DNA of 64,000 nucleotides from an uncultured Prevotellaceae bacterium (GTDB lineage Bacteria; Bacteroidota; Bacteroidia; Bacteroidales; Muribaculaceae): NCBI GenBank assembly GCA_900318205.1, contig ONJS01000008.1, positions 372,001 to 436,000 of the forward strand, read 5' to 3'. Shown piece by piece: positions 51,313 to 59,167 of this stretch (position 1 is its first letter; each line of letters starts with the position of its first letter). The notes under the pieces were generated by a model. It saw only the letters and a program-made list of their open reading frames with translations, ran no database searches and was not told where the DNA came from. The position numbers and the translations under genes were made by a program.

Positions 51313-53139
51313 ATGGATTATTCCATAATTGACTTTATTGCCTTATTAGGTGCAGTCTGCCTCTTCCTCTATGGTATGAAAATCATGAGTGAAGGTTTGC
51401 AGAAGGCTGCCGGTAAACGACTGCGTTCCATCCTTGCCTGGATGACCAAGAACCGCTTCCTTGCCATTGTTACCGGTGTTGTAATCACTGCCTTGATTCA
51501 GAGCTCTTCGGCCTCGGTATCGATGGTTGTCAGCTTTGTCAATGCCGGTCTGATGCCGCTGGAACAGTCATTGGCAGTGAGCTTCGGTGCCGCATTGGGT
51601 ACCACGTTCACCGAGTGGATCATCGCCATCTTCGGCTTCAAGGTCAAGTTGTCGGCATTCCTGTTGCCCTTGCTAGCCTTTGCCGTTCCCATGCTGTTCA
51701 TCAAGAGGAGCAACATGAAGAACGTCGGTGAGTTGCTCATCGGTTTCGTGTTCCTGTTCATGGGTCTGGATGCAATCAGTGCCAACGTGCCTGACCTGTC
51801 CAAGTCGCCCGAGATCTTCGCTTCGCTGCAGCAGTACACGTCGATGGGCTTCTTGTCCATCCTGTTCTTCACGTTGGTGGGATGGGTTGTGACCATGGTC
51901 ATTCAGTCTAGTGCCGCTACCTTTGCCATCGTGCTGATTATGGCTGCCAAGGGGTGGATTTCGTTTGATATCGCCTGCGCAATGGTTCTGGGTGCCAGCA
52001 TCGGTACCAGTATCACGCCGCTGTTGGCGTCGCTGGGCGGTAATGGCGAGGCCAAGAAGGCTGCATTGGGTCATGCGTTGTTCAACCTGTTTGGTGCCGT
52101 CTGGGTACTGATCATTTTCCAGCCCTTCGTTTCGATGGTGACCTGGATCATGAAGGACCTCTTTGGCATGGGTGACCCGCTGGCATTGTACAATACCGTG
52201 AAGAGCGGTGCCAACGTTGATGAGAATACATTGAAGGCGTTGACTGGTCCCATGGCCATCGGTATGACGATGTTCCACACCATCTTCAAGTTCTGTAACC
52301 TGTTGATCATGATTTGGTTCACCAAGCTCTATGTCAAGTTGCTTGACAAGCTGATCAAGGGCAAGAAGCAGGACGAGGAGTTCCAGCTCAAGTACATCCA
52401 GGGTGGTCTCATGAGTGCCAGCGAGTTGAATATCGCCCAGGCCGAGCGTGAGATTGTCGTGTTTGCACAGCGTGTAGAGCGCATGCTGGGTATGGTCAAG
52501 GAACTGGTGCATACCAAGACCGGTACACCCGAGTTCAACAAGCTGTACTCACGCATCGAGAAATATGAGGACATCAGCGACCGCATGGAGTTTGAGATCG
52601 GTAGCTACCTGAACAAGGTACTTGACGGTAAGCTCAGTAGCCAGGCCAAGAAGCGCGTGTCGGGCTTGCTGAGCATCATCAGTGAGCTGGAGAGCATTGC
52701 CGACAGCAGCAACAACATCGCTAAGGCCCTCGTGCGCAAGGAGGAGGCCGATGCCCACTTCAACGAGTACAACTACAAGAACATCGATGAGATGCTCAAG
52801 CTCGTGAGTGAGGCGATGACCAATATGCTCACTGTGCTCATCGACATTGACAACACTACCCCCGAGGACCTCATGCGCAACTACAACAAGGAGCGCGAGA
52901 TCAACAACTTCCGCAACGCGTGCCGCACCGAGAATATCGAGAACGTCAACCAGCACAAGTATCCCTACAAGGCCGGTATCTTCTACATGGATATCGTGTG
53001 CGAGACCGAGAAATTGGGTGACTTCATCGTCAACGTCATCGACAGTGTCGAGGACATCATGCGCAGCAACGCATCACCTAGCAATCCGCTGGATATCGGC
53101 GAGCTGAATCCCGAGAAGACCGCCAAGCCCGTCGTTTAA
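51313..53139 (+). CDS. Na+/phosphate cotransporter-family protein with PhoU-like domain
   Basis: 608 residues from the ATG at 51313 (MDYSIIDFIALLGAVCLFLY); an earlier ATG lies within the promoter. The membrane half has the duplicated NptA motif: TGVVITALIQSSSASVSMVV and VVTMVIQSSAATFAIVLI, plus SFGAALGTTFTEW. The C-terminal 220 residues form helical PhoU-like bundles (AEREIVVFAQRVERMLGMVK, YEDISDRMEFEIGSYLNKVL). It probably imports phosphate driven by sodium. A perfect 15-base-pair terminator follows. Confidence 0.93.
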   Translation: MDYSIIDFIALLGAVCLFLYGMKIMSEGLQKAAGKRLRSILAWMTKNRFLAIVTGVVITALIQSSSASVSMVVSFVNAGLMPLEQSLAVSFGAALGTTFTEWIIAIFGFKVKLSAFLLPLLAFAVPMLFIKRSNMKNVGELLIGFVFLFMGLDAISANVPDLSKSPEIFASLQQYTSMGFLSILFFTLVGWVVTMVIQSSAATFAIVLIMAAKGWISFDIACAMVLGASIGTSITPLLASLGGNGEAKKAALGHALFNLFGAVWVLIIFQPFVSMVTWIMKDLFGMGDPLALYNTVKSGANVDENTLKALTGPMAIGMTMFHTIFKFCNLLIMIWFTKLYVKLLDKLIKGKKQDEEFQLKYIQGGLMSASELNIAQAEREIVVFAQRVERMLGMVKELVHTKTGTPEFNKLYSRIEKYEDISDRMEFEIGSYLNKVLDGKLSSQAKKRVSGLLSIISELESIADSSNNIAKALVRKEEADAHFNEYNYKNIDEMLKLVSEAMTNMLTVLIDIDNTTPEDLMRNYNKEREINNFRNACRTENIENVNQHKYPYKAGIFYMDIVCETEKLGDFIVNVIDSVEDIMRSNASPSNPLDIGELNPEKTAKPVV

Positions 53140-53156
53140 AATCCTCCAGATACGAT

Positions 53157-53198
53157 AAAATGCCATCAAAGGGAAATTCACCTTTGATGGCATTTTTG
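53157..53198. terminator. Bidirectional terminator after the Na/Pi symporter gene
   Basis: AAATGCCATCAAAGG pairs perfectly with CCTTTGATGGCATTT over 15 bases around an eight-base loop; T runs follow on both strands. It probably also serves the convergent C10 peptidase gene. Confidence 0.92.
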
Positions 53199-53250
53199 TG
53201 TTGATAATGGGATGGCTTACCGATTCAACGATATGTGCCTGGGCGCTCCA

Positions 53251-54594
53251 TTAGTGCTGATTGAGCAGTTTTTGGATAAGCATCGTCACATCCGAAATGT
53301 TGATGACACCATCACTGTTAATATCGGCATTGGCTTGATTGATCTGAACCGCATCGTTGTTTAACAGATAATTAATGAGGAGGGTCACGTCATCAATATT
53401 GATGTTGCCGTCATCGTTGACATCTCCAGTGAGTACTACCAGACTGGGGTCGGGCACAAAATTGATGACCATGTCTTGATAGGAATTGAATTGCAGACCT
53501 CGCACGTCAAGCAAGGCGATGTCAAAGTAGCCATCGTAGTTGCCATACCATCCCCAGTTGACGTGAACCATTCCCAGCTCGTTATATCCGTCGATGACAA
53601 ATGAGTGGCCGGCTGCTACGAGACCAGTTGACGGATTAAAGTTGAGATGCACGCCCTGATAGTACAAGGGGCGTCGATGACTCAGTTCGTTATAGACCAT
53701 GTCCATCCAGTCGGGCTCGCTGTAGTCACTGCGCACGACCGTGGAGGCATCCTTGCTGTAGCCAAAGTAGTTCTGTGCACCCGCTACGGCAGCCAAATTG
53801 CTTGACCCTGATTCGTTGGTGGCGTAATTCATCCAGCTAACTAGTCCGCAGACATAGGATAACAGGGCCACGGCTCGTCCCTGGGCCTCGGTGTACTGCC
53901 CCTCGGGGTAAGTGTCCAGCATATTGTCCCAGTCAAAGGTCGCGTCAAAACTGTCGCTGGCTTCCTTGTTGCCAATCAGGAAGTTGGCCGTGCCTGCAGC
54001 ATGGTCGGGAAAGCGGTAATAGCGGACAATCTGAGCAAGGGCAGTGGCAACGCATCCCACACAGCAATGGACGACATCGGGCGTGTAATCTTCACAGATT
54101 TCGCCATAGCCAGTGGGGCACCAGTAACTGTAGGGTGCATCTTGGCCCCATTGTGACGTGATGAGGGCATCGACTTTGGCGGGATACTTGGCAGGGTCGG
54201 GCAGGGTGGTCGTGAAGGCCATATCGCTGCTGGTGAGGGTGCGTGACACTTCCTCAATACTCGAGCAGAACCACTCAAAGCCTGGATTGGCCTGTGCGGT
54301 GGTTCCCGATGTCAGACTGCTACCCACAGCCAGGACTGCTGGCAAGCGGTCATCGGCCGCGATCATGGCAAAGTCACCTTGGTGGGTTTGATAGAGTGTG
54401 TAGGCTCTGGTTACCCGTGACTCAATCAGGGGCGAGGAAGCATTGAGGCGATGGCCGCTAGGGGTCATTGTCATCAAGGCTTGCCTGGCCGATTGCAACA
54501 TGGCTTGCTTGTCGCGCGGGGCGCTCCATGCTGGTGCGCTCAGCAAGAACATAGCCATCAAGAACGTGATGGGTTGTGAAATTTTTCTTAGCAT
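53251..54594 (-). CDS. C10-family cysteine peptidase (streptopain-like) with dockerin-like repeats
   Basis: 447 residues. A signal peptide (1-24) is followed by a short inhibitory propeptide (about 25-140) and the mature peptidase. The catalytic Cys181 is in CCVGCVATALAQIVRYY and His330 in AAGHSFVIDGY, followed by NWGWYGNYDGYF with the conserved Trp. A dockerin-like pair ends the protein (388-447, GDVNDDGNINIDDVTLLINY and ADINSDGVINISDVTMLI). It is an exported cysteine protease related to SpeB and the Prevotella interpain. The dockerin-like tail is of the same kind as in the three M6 peptidases. Confidence 0.93.
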   Translation of the reverse strand: MLRKISQPITFLMAMFLLSAPAWSAPRDKQAMLQSARQALMTMTPSGHRLNASSPLIESRVTRAYTLYQTHQGDFAMIAADDRLPAVLAVGSSLTSGTTAQANPGFEWFCSSIEEVSRTLTSSDMAFTTTLPDPAKYPAKVDALITSQWGQDAPYSYWCPTGYGEICEDYTPDVVHCCVGCVATALAQIVRYYRFPDHAAGTANFLIGNKEASDSFDATFDWDNMLDTYPEGQYTEAQGRAVALLSYVCGLVSWMNYATNESGSSNLAAVAGAQNYFGYSKDASTVVRSDYSEPDWMDMVYNELSHRRPLYYQGVHLNFNPSTGLVAAGHSFVIDGYNELGMVHVNWGWYGNYDGYFDIALLDVRGLQFNSYQDMVINFVPDPSLVVLTGDVNDDGNINIDDVTLLINYLLNNDAVQINQANADINSDGVINISDVTMLIQKLLNQH

Positions 54595-54638
54595 ACTTGG
54601 AATTTTGATGGTGTTAATATTGAATAAGTTAGCATTGG

Positions 54639-54671
54639 CAAAGATAGTGATGCCAATAGAGGATTTCCAAA
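54639..54671 (-). promoter_or_regulatory. Promoter of the C10 peptidase gene
   Basis: On the minus strand TTTG (54668-54671) and TATCTTTG (54639-54646) are 21 bases apart, 44 bases before the start codon. Confidence 0.75.
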
Positions 54672-54693
54672 TAAAGTGTAGATAATTTACTAC

Positions 54694-54739
54694 TAAAAAA
54701 AGTTATCGAGGCACTGCCCATTTATTGGACGATGCCTCG
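54694..54739 (-). terminator. Terminator of the 55 kb lipoprotein gene
   Basis: CGAGGCA (54707-54713) pairs with TGCCTCG (54733-54739); on the minus strand a run of seven T follows shortly after. Confidence 0.7.
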
Positions 54740-54834
54740 ACGTAAAAGGTAGCAATCAGTGATGATTTCCAGTAAGGGTAATCAGCTGGCTATGACTCGC
54801 TGTGGAGCGGGTGAAATCCAAGCTGAATTCATGG

Positions 54835-55626
54835 TTATTTCTCCACCTTGAAATCGCTCAATTGGGGACCGTTCTCGTTCATGGTGACGGTAGCACTGAT
54901 GGTGGGCATGTCATCATAGTGCAGCACCTTGCCCACAACGAAGTTCACGCCCGGGGTGACGTGGACGGTCAGGGGACCCTCGATGCTGTAGGTGATCTGC
55001 TCGCCGATGTAGATGGCATCATCCATAAAGCCGCCCATGTCTTCCACGTGGTTGGTTGCCTTGGCGAGTTCCTTGCCATCGGCATAGAACGTGATGTCTT
55101 GGCCGTCAATGCTGTAGGTCAGCGCTTTGCACATAGCCTGTTGCATCTCATAGGGGTCAATGGAGTTCATGATGCTTGCGTAGCCGTTGTCGTCAAAGCG
55201 CAGCATATAGACGCGCTCGATGTTGACACCAGTACCCTCGGTGTCGCTGCCCACGATCAGTAAATCACCCGTAGAAGCGTCATAGCGTGCCCGTGGCATG
55301 CGGCCGTGGCGTATCTGGGGCAGGGCGGTTTTCACGTCACCCTTGCCGACAACCATGCCATAACCCTCGCTGGACACCTCGTCAGAGCATTTCAACAGGC
55401 TCCACACGCTCACGCCCGTCGTCTTGTCCTCCATCAACGTCTCATAGCACTCATCGATGTTGACGTGTTTCATCAGGTCTTGAACCGCTTGAGGCGCTTC
55501 GGCAAGCACAACAGCCTCTTCCATTGTACCGTTTACGGGACGCTGGGCATTGTCCTTGCAACCCGTCATCATGCCGCACAGTGCAACCACAGCGGCAACC
55601 ATCAACCATTGTTTCATCTCTTTCAT
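54835..55626 (-). CDS. Lipoprotein of unknown function
   Basis: 263 residues from the ATG at 55626 (MKEMKQWLMVAAVV); an ATG two codons earlier is also possible. A lipoprotein signal ends MTGC. The mature part has alternating strands (GDLLIVGSDTEGTGVNIERV, QDITFYADGKELAKATNHVE) and a C-terminal ISATVTMNENGPQLSDFKVE. I do not recognise a family. It has its own promoter and terminator. The protein is probably attached to the outer or inner membrane facing the periplasm. Confidence 0.75.
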   Translation of the reverse strand: MKEMKQWLMVAAVVALCGMMTGCKDNAQRPVNGTMEEAVVLAEAPQAVQDLMKHVNIDECYETLMEDKTTGVSVWSLLKCSDEVSSEGYGMVVGKGDVKTALPQIRHGRMPRARYDASTGDLLIVGSDTEGTGVNIERVYMLRFDDNGYASIMNSIDPYEMQQAMCKALTYSIDGQDITFYADGKELAKATNHVEDMGGFMDDAIYIGEQITYSIEGPLTVHVTPGVNFVVGKVLHYDDMPTISATVTMNENGPQLSDFKVEK

Positions 55627-55681
55627 AGTCATCGTGTTTATTAGTTCTGTGTTTATTAGTTTTGTGTTTATTTATTGCCCG

Positions 55682-55712
55682 CAAAATTAGTCTTTTTTTA
55701 TAATCCACCAAA
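55682..55712 (-). promoter_or_regulatory. Promoter of the 55 kb lipoprotein gene
   Basis: On the minus strand TTTG (55709-55712) and TAATTTTG (55682-55689) are 19 bases apart. GTTTATTAGTT-type repeats follow in the leader. Confidence 0.7.
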
Positions 55713-55785
55713 AAACTTGCAGAATCTCTAAAAGGGAATAATAGAATCATGGCAAATGTAAGTTTGGCTAAAAGTGATAAAAAAC

Positions 55786-55854
55786 ATGAGATTTCGCCAA
55801 AGAAAAAGTCTAATCTTTGGCGAAAAGATGTAAATATTATGAGATTTCGCCAAA
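55786..55854. repeat. Direct and inverted repeats before the second ATPase gene
   Basis: ATGAGATTTCGCCAAA occurs at 55786-55801 and again at 55839-55854. TTTCGCCAAAG (55792-55802) is also perfectly inverted at 55815-55825. Placed just upstream of the promoter, these look like protein-binding sites. Confidence 0.75.
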
Positions 55855-55868
55855 AATAACATCAAAAA

Positions 55869-55900
55869 TTTGTTTATTAGTTTAGAAATCAATACATTTG
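55869..55900 (+). promoter_or_regulatory. Promoter of the second ATPase gene
   Basis: TTTG at 55869-55872 and TACATTTG at 55893-55900, 20 bases apart. Confidence 0.7.
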
Positions 55901-55927
55901 CGATGTCAAACTAAAATGCAGAAAGTC

Positions 55928-57364
55928 ATGGAACAACTGATAGGTCGTGAAAGGGAAATCAAGGAGTTATGGCGTTGCTATGATTCGCCACGTTCAGAGT
56001 TTGTGGTTATCTATGGTCGTCGCCGCATAGGTAAGACGTTTTTGGTAACTCAAACTTTCAAGGACAAATTCTCATTTCTCTTTACAGGATCCCATAAGGC
56101 ACCTAAAGAGCGTCAGCTTGAGTTGTTCGCCAAGGCATTGCAGCATTATGGCCACATATCAATGCCTCTGAAAATTGATAACTGGTATCATGCCTTTGAT
56201 GCTCTTGAAATCATGTTGGATTCCCAAAACACTTCGGAGAAGAAGATACTTTTCTTTGATGAGATGCCCTGGATTGATACAAGCCGGTCAGAATTTGTCG
56301 CGGCATTAGAAGATTTCTGGAATACATGGGCTGCTTTGCGTGACGATATTTATTTGATTGCATCAGGATCGGCAACATCGTGGATGGTCAATAATCTAGT
56401 TGAGAATCAAGGTGGACTTCACAATCGCATAACCTCCAGCATTTATCTGAGAGCCTTCACACTGCGTGAGTGTGAACAGTACCTCCGATGCCACAACTGC
56501 ACCTGGGACCGGTATACGATAGCTCAGAGTTATATGTATCTGGGTGGAGTGCCTTTTTATTATAGTCTGCTTGAATTTAATCGTGAGCTGTCTTATAATG
56601 TTGATTTGTTGTTTTTTAGGTCTAAAGCCAAACTATCAAATGAATTTAATGACCTGTATGATGTCCTATTTACTGGGGCAGACCGATACATTGAAATAGT
56701 TAAATTATTGGCTCAAAAACGTGAGGGTATGACCCGAAAAGAGTTGGGTGAAAAGTTGGGTGAAAATGGTGGTGGCTTGACTCGTCGACTGCAAAACCTT
56801 GAGAACTGTGACTTCATCACGACTTATGTTCAACTCGGAAACAAGAAAAAAGGGGCAATTATCCGTTTGACAGATTTCTTTACCTTGTTTTATTATAAGT
56901 TCATAGATGGATTCGGCCTTTCAAAAAGTACGGGCAACTATTGGAATCGCAAAATGTTTGAACCATCGGTTATCTCATGGCAGGGCTTGACATTTGAACT
57001 CATTTGTTTGAAACATATCGAACAAATAAAAAAGAGTCTGGGCATATCGGGTGTTCATACCGAAGTGTCATCATGGCGAAGCCAACAAACCAACAGTGAA
57101 AACAAGAAAGCCCAGATAGATCTGATTATTGATCGAAGCGACCGATGCATCCATTTGTGCGAGATGAAGTTTTCTACCGAACCATACACGATAACCAAGG
57201 ACTATGAGATGAAACTGCGTGAGCGTATGGCAATTTTCAGGGAAGAGACCAAAACCCGCAAGACGTTGTTGACGACCTTTGTTACCACTTTTGGCATCAA
57301 GTCTGGTATCCATGCCGGAATAGTTCAACAACAAGTCACACTAGATGAACTGTTTGACAATTAA
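55928..57364 (+). CDS. AAA+ ATPase with C-terminal DUF234-like nuclease-fold domain
   Basis: 478 residues from the ATG at 55928 (MEQLIGREREIKEL); an ATG at 55916 is an alternative. It has Walker A VVIYGRRRIGKTFLVTQTF, Walker B KKILFFDEMPWIDTSRSEF, and sensor region LIASGSATSWMVNNLVENQG. A winged-helix region follows (MTRKELGEKLGENGGGLTRR). The C-terminus (KKAQIDLIIDRSDRCIHLCE then MKFS) has the D...E-x-K pattern of a PD-(D/E)XK fold. It belongs to the archaeal-type ATPases common in Bacteroidetes, of unknown function. Base composition is lower in G+C than the neighbours. Confidence 0.87.
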   Translation: MEQLIGREREIKELWRCYDSPRSEFVVIYGRRRIGKTFLVTQTFKDKFSFLFTGSHKAPKERQLELFAKALQHYGHISMPLKIDNWYHAFDALEIMLDSQNTSEKKILFFDEMPWIDTSRSEFVAALEDFWNTWAALRDDIYLIASGSATSWMVNNLVENQGGLHNRITSSIYLRAFTLRECEQYLRCHNCTWDRYTIAQSYMYLGGVPFYYSLLEFNRELSYNVDLLFFRSKAKLSNEFNDLYDVLFTGADRYIEIVKLLAQKREGMTRKELGEKLGENGGGLTRRLQNLENCDFITTYVQLGNKKKGAIIRLTDFFTLFYYKFIDGFGLSKSTGNYWNRKMFEPSVISWQGLTFELICLKHIEQIKKSLGISGVHTEVSSWRSQQTNSENKKAQIDLIIDRSDRCIHLCEMKFSTEPYTITKDYEMKLRERMAIFREETKTRKTLLTTFVTTFGIKSGIHAGIVQQQVTLDELFDN

Positions 57365-57445
57365 CCTCAGCATTTATACCCTAAAAGAAAATAGCCCTTT
57401 AGACAAAAGAATAATCATTTTCTAATTACCTCATAAAACAACAAA

Positions 57446-57510
57446 AACTGCGGTCATAATCGCAGGAAGCAGGTGAACAACTGCGACTATAACCGCAAGA
57501 AGCAGGTTTA
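57446..57510. repeat. 33-base tandem repeat, two copies
   Basis: Units 57446-57478 and 57479-57510 begin AACTGCG and share ATAA, CGCA, GAAGCAGGT at the same places. A degenerate GTTAAGCAGGTT follows. The stretch has no start codon in a coding frame. Confidence 0.8.
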
Positions 57511-57570
57511 TTGTAGTTAAGCAGGTTGATCAATAGCTTAATTCTATTGCTTTGATTTTTGCCTGCTAAC

Positions 57571-57589
57571 GGGCAATAACTGATTGCCC
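57571..57589. other. Short perfect hairpin near the 3' end of the M1-like gene
   Basis: GGGCAAT and ATTGCCC around five bases, 39 bases past the end of the minus-strand M1-like gene. No T run directly follows, so termination is uncertain. Confidence 0.45.
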
Positions 57590-57627
57590 ATGATGTTGGT
57601 TTTAGCAACATCAATAATTGTTTTTGC

Positions 57628-59160
57628 TCATGACTTAATCCTGTTCTCAATCCATTCGCTTGTTTCTTTCCCAAATATTATTTCTGCATACTGCAAAAGG
57701 GAGGCAGTAGAGGATATTTCACATTCAGCTACTCCCTGCATGAACTCAAAGAAACGCGTTTCGCCGACGTCCTGCTCTAAATCATACAGAAGCAAGGCAC
57801 CTTTATTGTACAAGGCATCATAGGCTTCAGGAGCGTCACGGTCAACCTCGTAGATGGGACAAGCATGGCGGGCATTTTCGCGGCAGGCTTCCAGATAACA
57901 GTCGAAAACATGCTTGTCGAAATGGCACCTGACATACCACAGCATGCTAAACTCAGCAAAACCTTCGTTGAGCCAATCTTCCCAACTAAACGTCGGCGCT
58001 TTGTTCCACCAGAAATGACCCATTTCATGGCCAATAGCGGTTTTGAAGTGCTCATTGAAGCGTTTCGTCGCGAAGGCAATGAAATTTTTGCGGCTGATGC
58101 CACCACCACGACGTGGCACAACAAGGAATTTCATATACTCATTGCTGGGATTGGTTTTGAACAAGCGGGTATAGAATTGCAGAGCCTCACTGCATGCGAC
58201 CAGCGCAGAGTCGGCATCTGCATCGGCAAAGTCGGTATAGACTACTTCGAATGTATGCCCATCACTGGTCATCTTCTTAGATTTAAGTTTTGGTGAGGCC
58301 ACAATCTGGAGGTCGAAACTCTCCCACGGCTGCGACATTTCCCACTTATCACCCATACGCTCCACAATGCCTGAACCGCTGACCGTGTAGCCTTTGTTGA
58401 TGGAAACGGAGACGCTTGCCGTGAAGTCACGGCTATTGCTGTTAATGGGGAACCATGCCATGTAATAGCCCAATTGCACCCAGTCCTTTTCCATCGAACT
58501 CATCCAAGTGTCCAGGCTGTCGAGATTACAGGTATAGTCAAATGTGATACTGCAAATACCCTTCTTCTTTGGCGCGGTAAGGCGAAGCGGCGCTCCCTGG
58601 CGGATGTAGGTGTTAGACGATTTTGCCTTTGTGTCAAATGAGTATGTCAGTTCCTTCTTGCAGGTGACGTGATTGATGGTTGTGTATTTCCAGAGCGTGA
58701 AATCAATGCTCTCCCTGCCTTTGAAATCAATTTGTGCCGTCGCTGTCACGGCGAGCGTCTTTTTCTCCACGTCAATGTCAAGCAGTATGTCGTACCGCTT
58801 GACGATTGGGGCATTGGTATCCACCACGACCGTTTTCCTCGGATAAGTAATTTCCCTCTTGTCCTCTGCCTCATGCTTGTAGGTACACATCGAGTCCATA
58901 AAGGCCGTCCATCGTGCATCGTTGTGAAGTGTTCTGTAGTCTTCTTCTGTTAAGAAAGTTGTGTAAGCAAATGCATATTGCCTGCCGAATTTCTCCCTGA
59001 ACAGATTGAAATAGTAGAATGTGCTGTCAGTATCTCCAGCCGCCAAAGCTTTGTCAGCAGCTAACCAATAATCCCTGCCCGTTTGTGCCACCACAAATGT
59101 TGCTACTGACAGCATCGCCAGCATGACAATAAATTTTCTGTACAGTTTTGTCTTATTCAT
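57628..59160 (-). CDS. M1-like (gluzincin) metallopeptidase, exported
   Basis: 510 residues from the ATG at 59160; a longer frame runs through the neighbouring gene. A signal peptide (YRKFIVMLAMLSVATFVVAQ) is followed by an N-terminal beta domain (RYDILLDIDVEKKTLAVTAT). The catalytic domain has HEMGHFWWNKAP and, 18 residues on, NEGFAEF, the HExxH-18-E pattern of M1. It lacks the GAMEN exopeptidase motif in the usual form, so specificity is unclear. It starts 7 bases after the outer-membrane barrel gene and is probably the last gene of the sigma-factor operon. Confidence 0.87.
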   Translation of the reverse strand: MNKTKLYRKFIVMLAMLSVATFVVAQTGRDYWLAADKALAAGDTDSTFYYFNLFREKFGRQYAFAYTTFLTEEDYRTLHNDARWTAFMDSMCTYKHEAEDKREITYPRKTVVVDTNAPIVKRYDILLDIDVEKKTLAVTATAQIDFKGRESIDFTLWKYTTINHVTCKKELTYSFDTKAKSSNTYIRQGAPLRLTAPKKKGICSITFDYTCNLDSLDTWMSSMEKDWVQLGYYMAWFPINSNSRDFTASVSVSINKGYTVSGSGIVERMGDKWEMSQPWESFDLQIVASPKLKSKKMTSDGHTFEVVYTDFADADADSALVACSEALQFYTRLFKTNPSNEYMKFLVVPRRGGGISRKNFIAFATKRFNEHFKTAIGHEMGHFWWNKAPTFSWEDWLNEGFAEFSMLWYVRCHFDKHVFDCYLEACRENARHACPIYEVDRDAPEAYDALYNKGALLLYDLEQDVGETRFFEFMQGVAECEISSTASLLQYAEIIFGKETSEWIENRIKS

Positions 59161-59167
59161 AATTTGG

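Noticed and set aside
57446-57510. Possible CRISPR array at the 33-base repeats
   Set aside because: Only two directly adjacent units without spacers, and no cas genes in the window.
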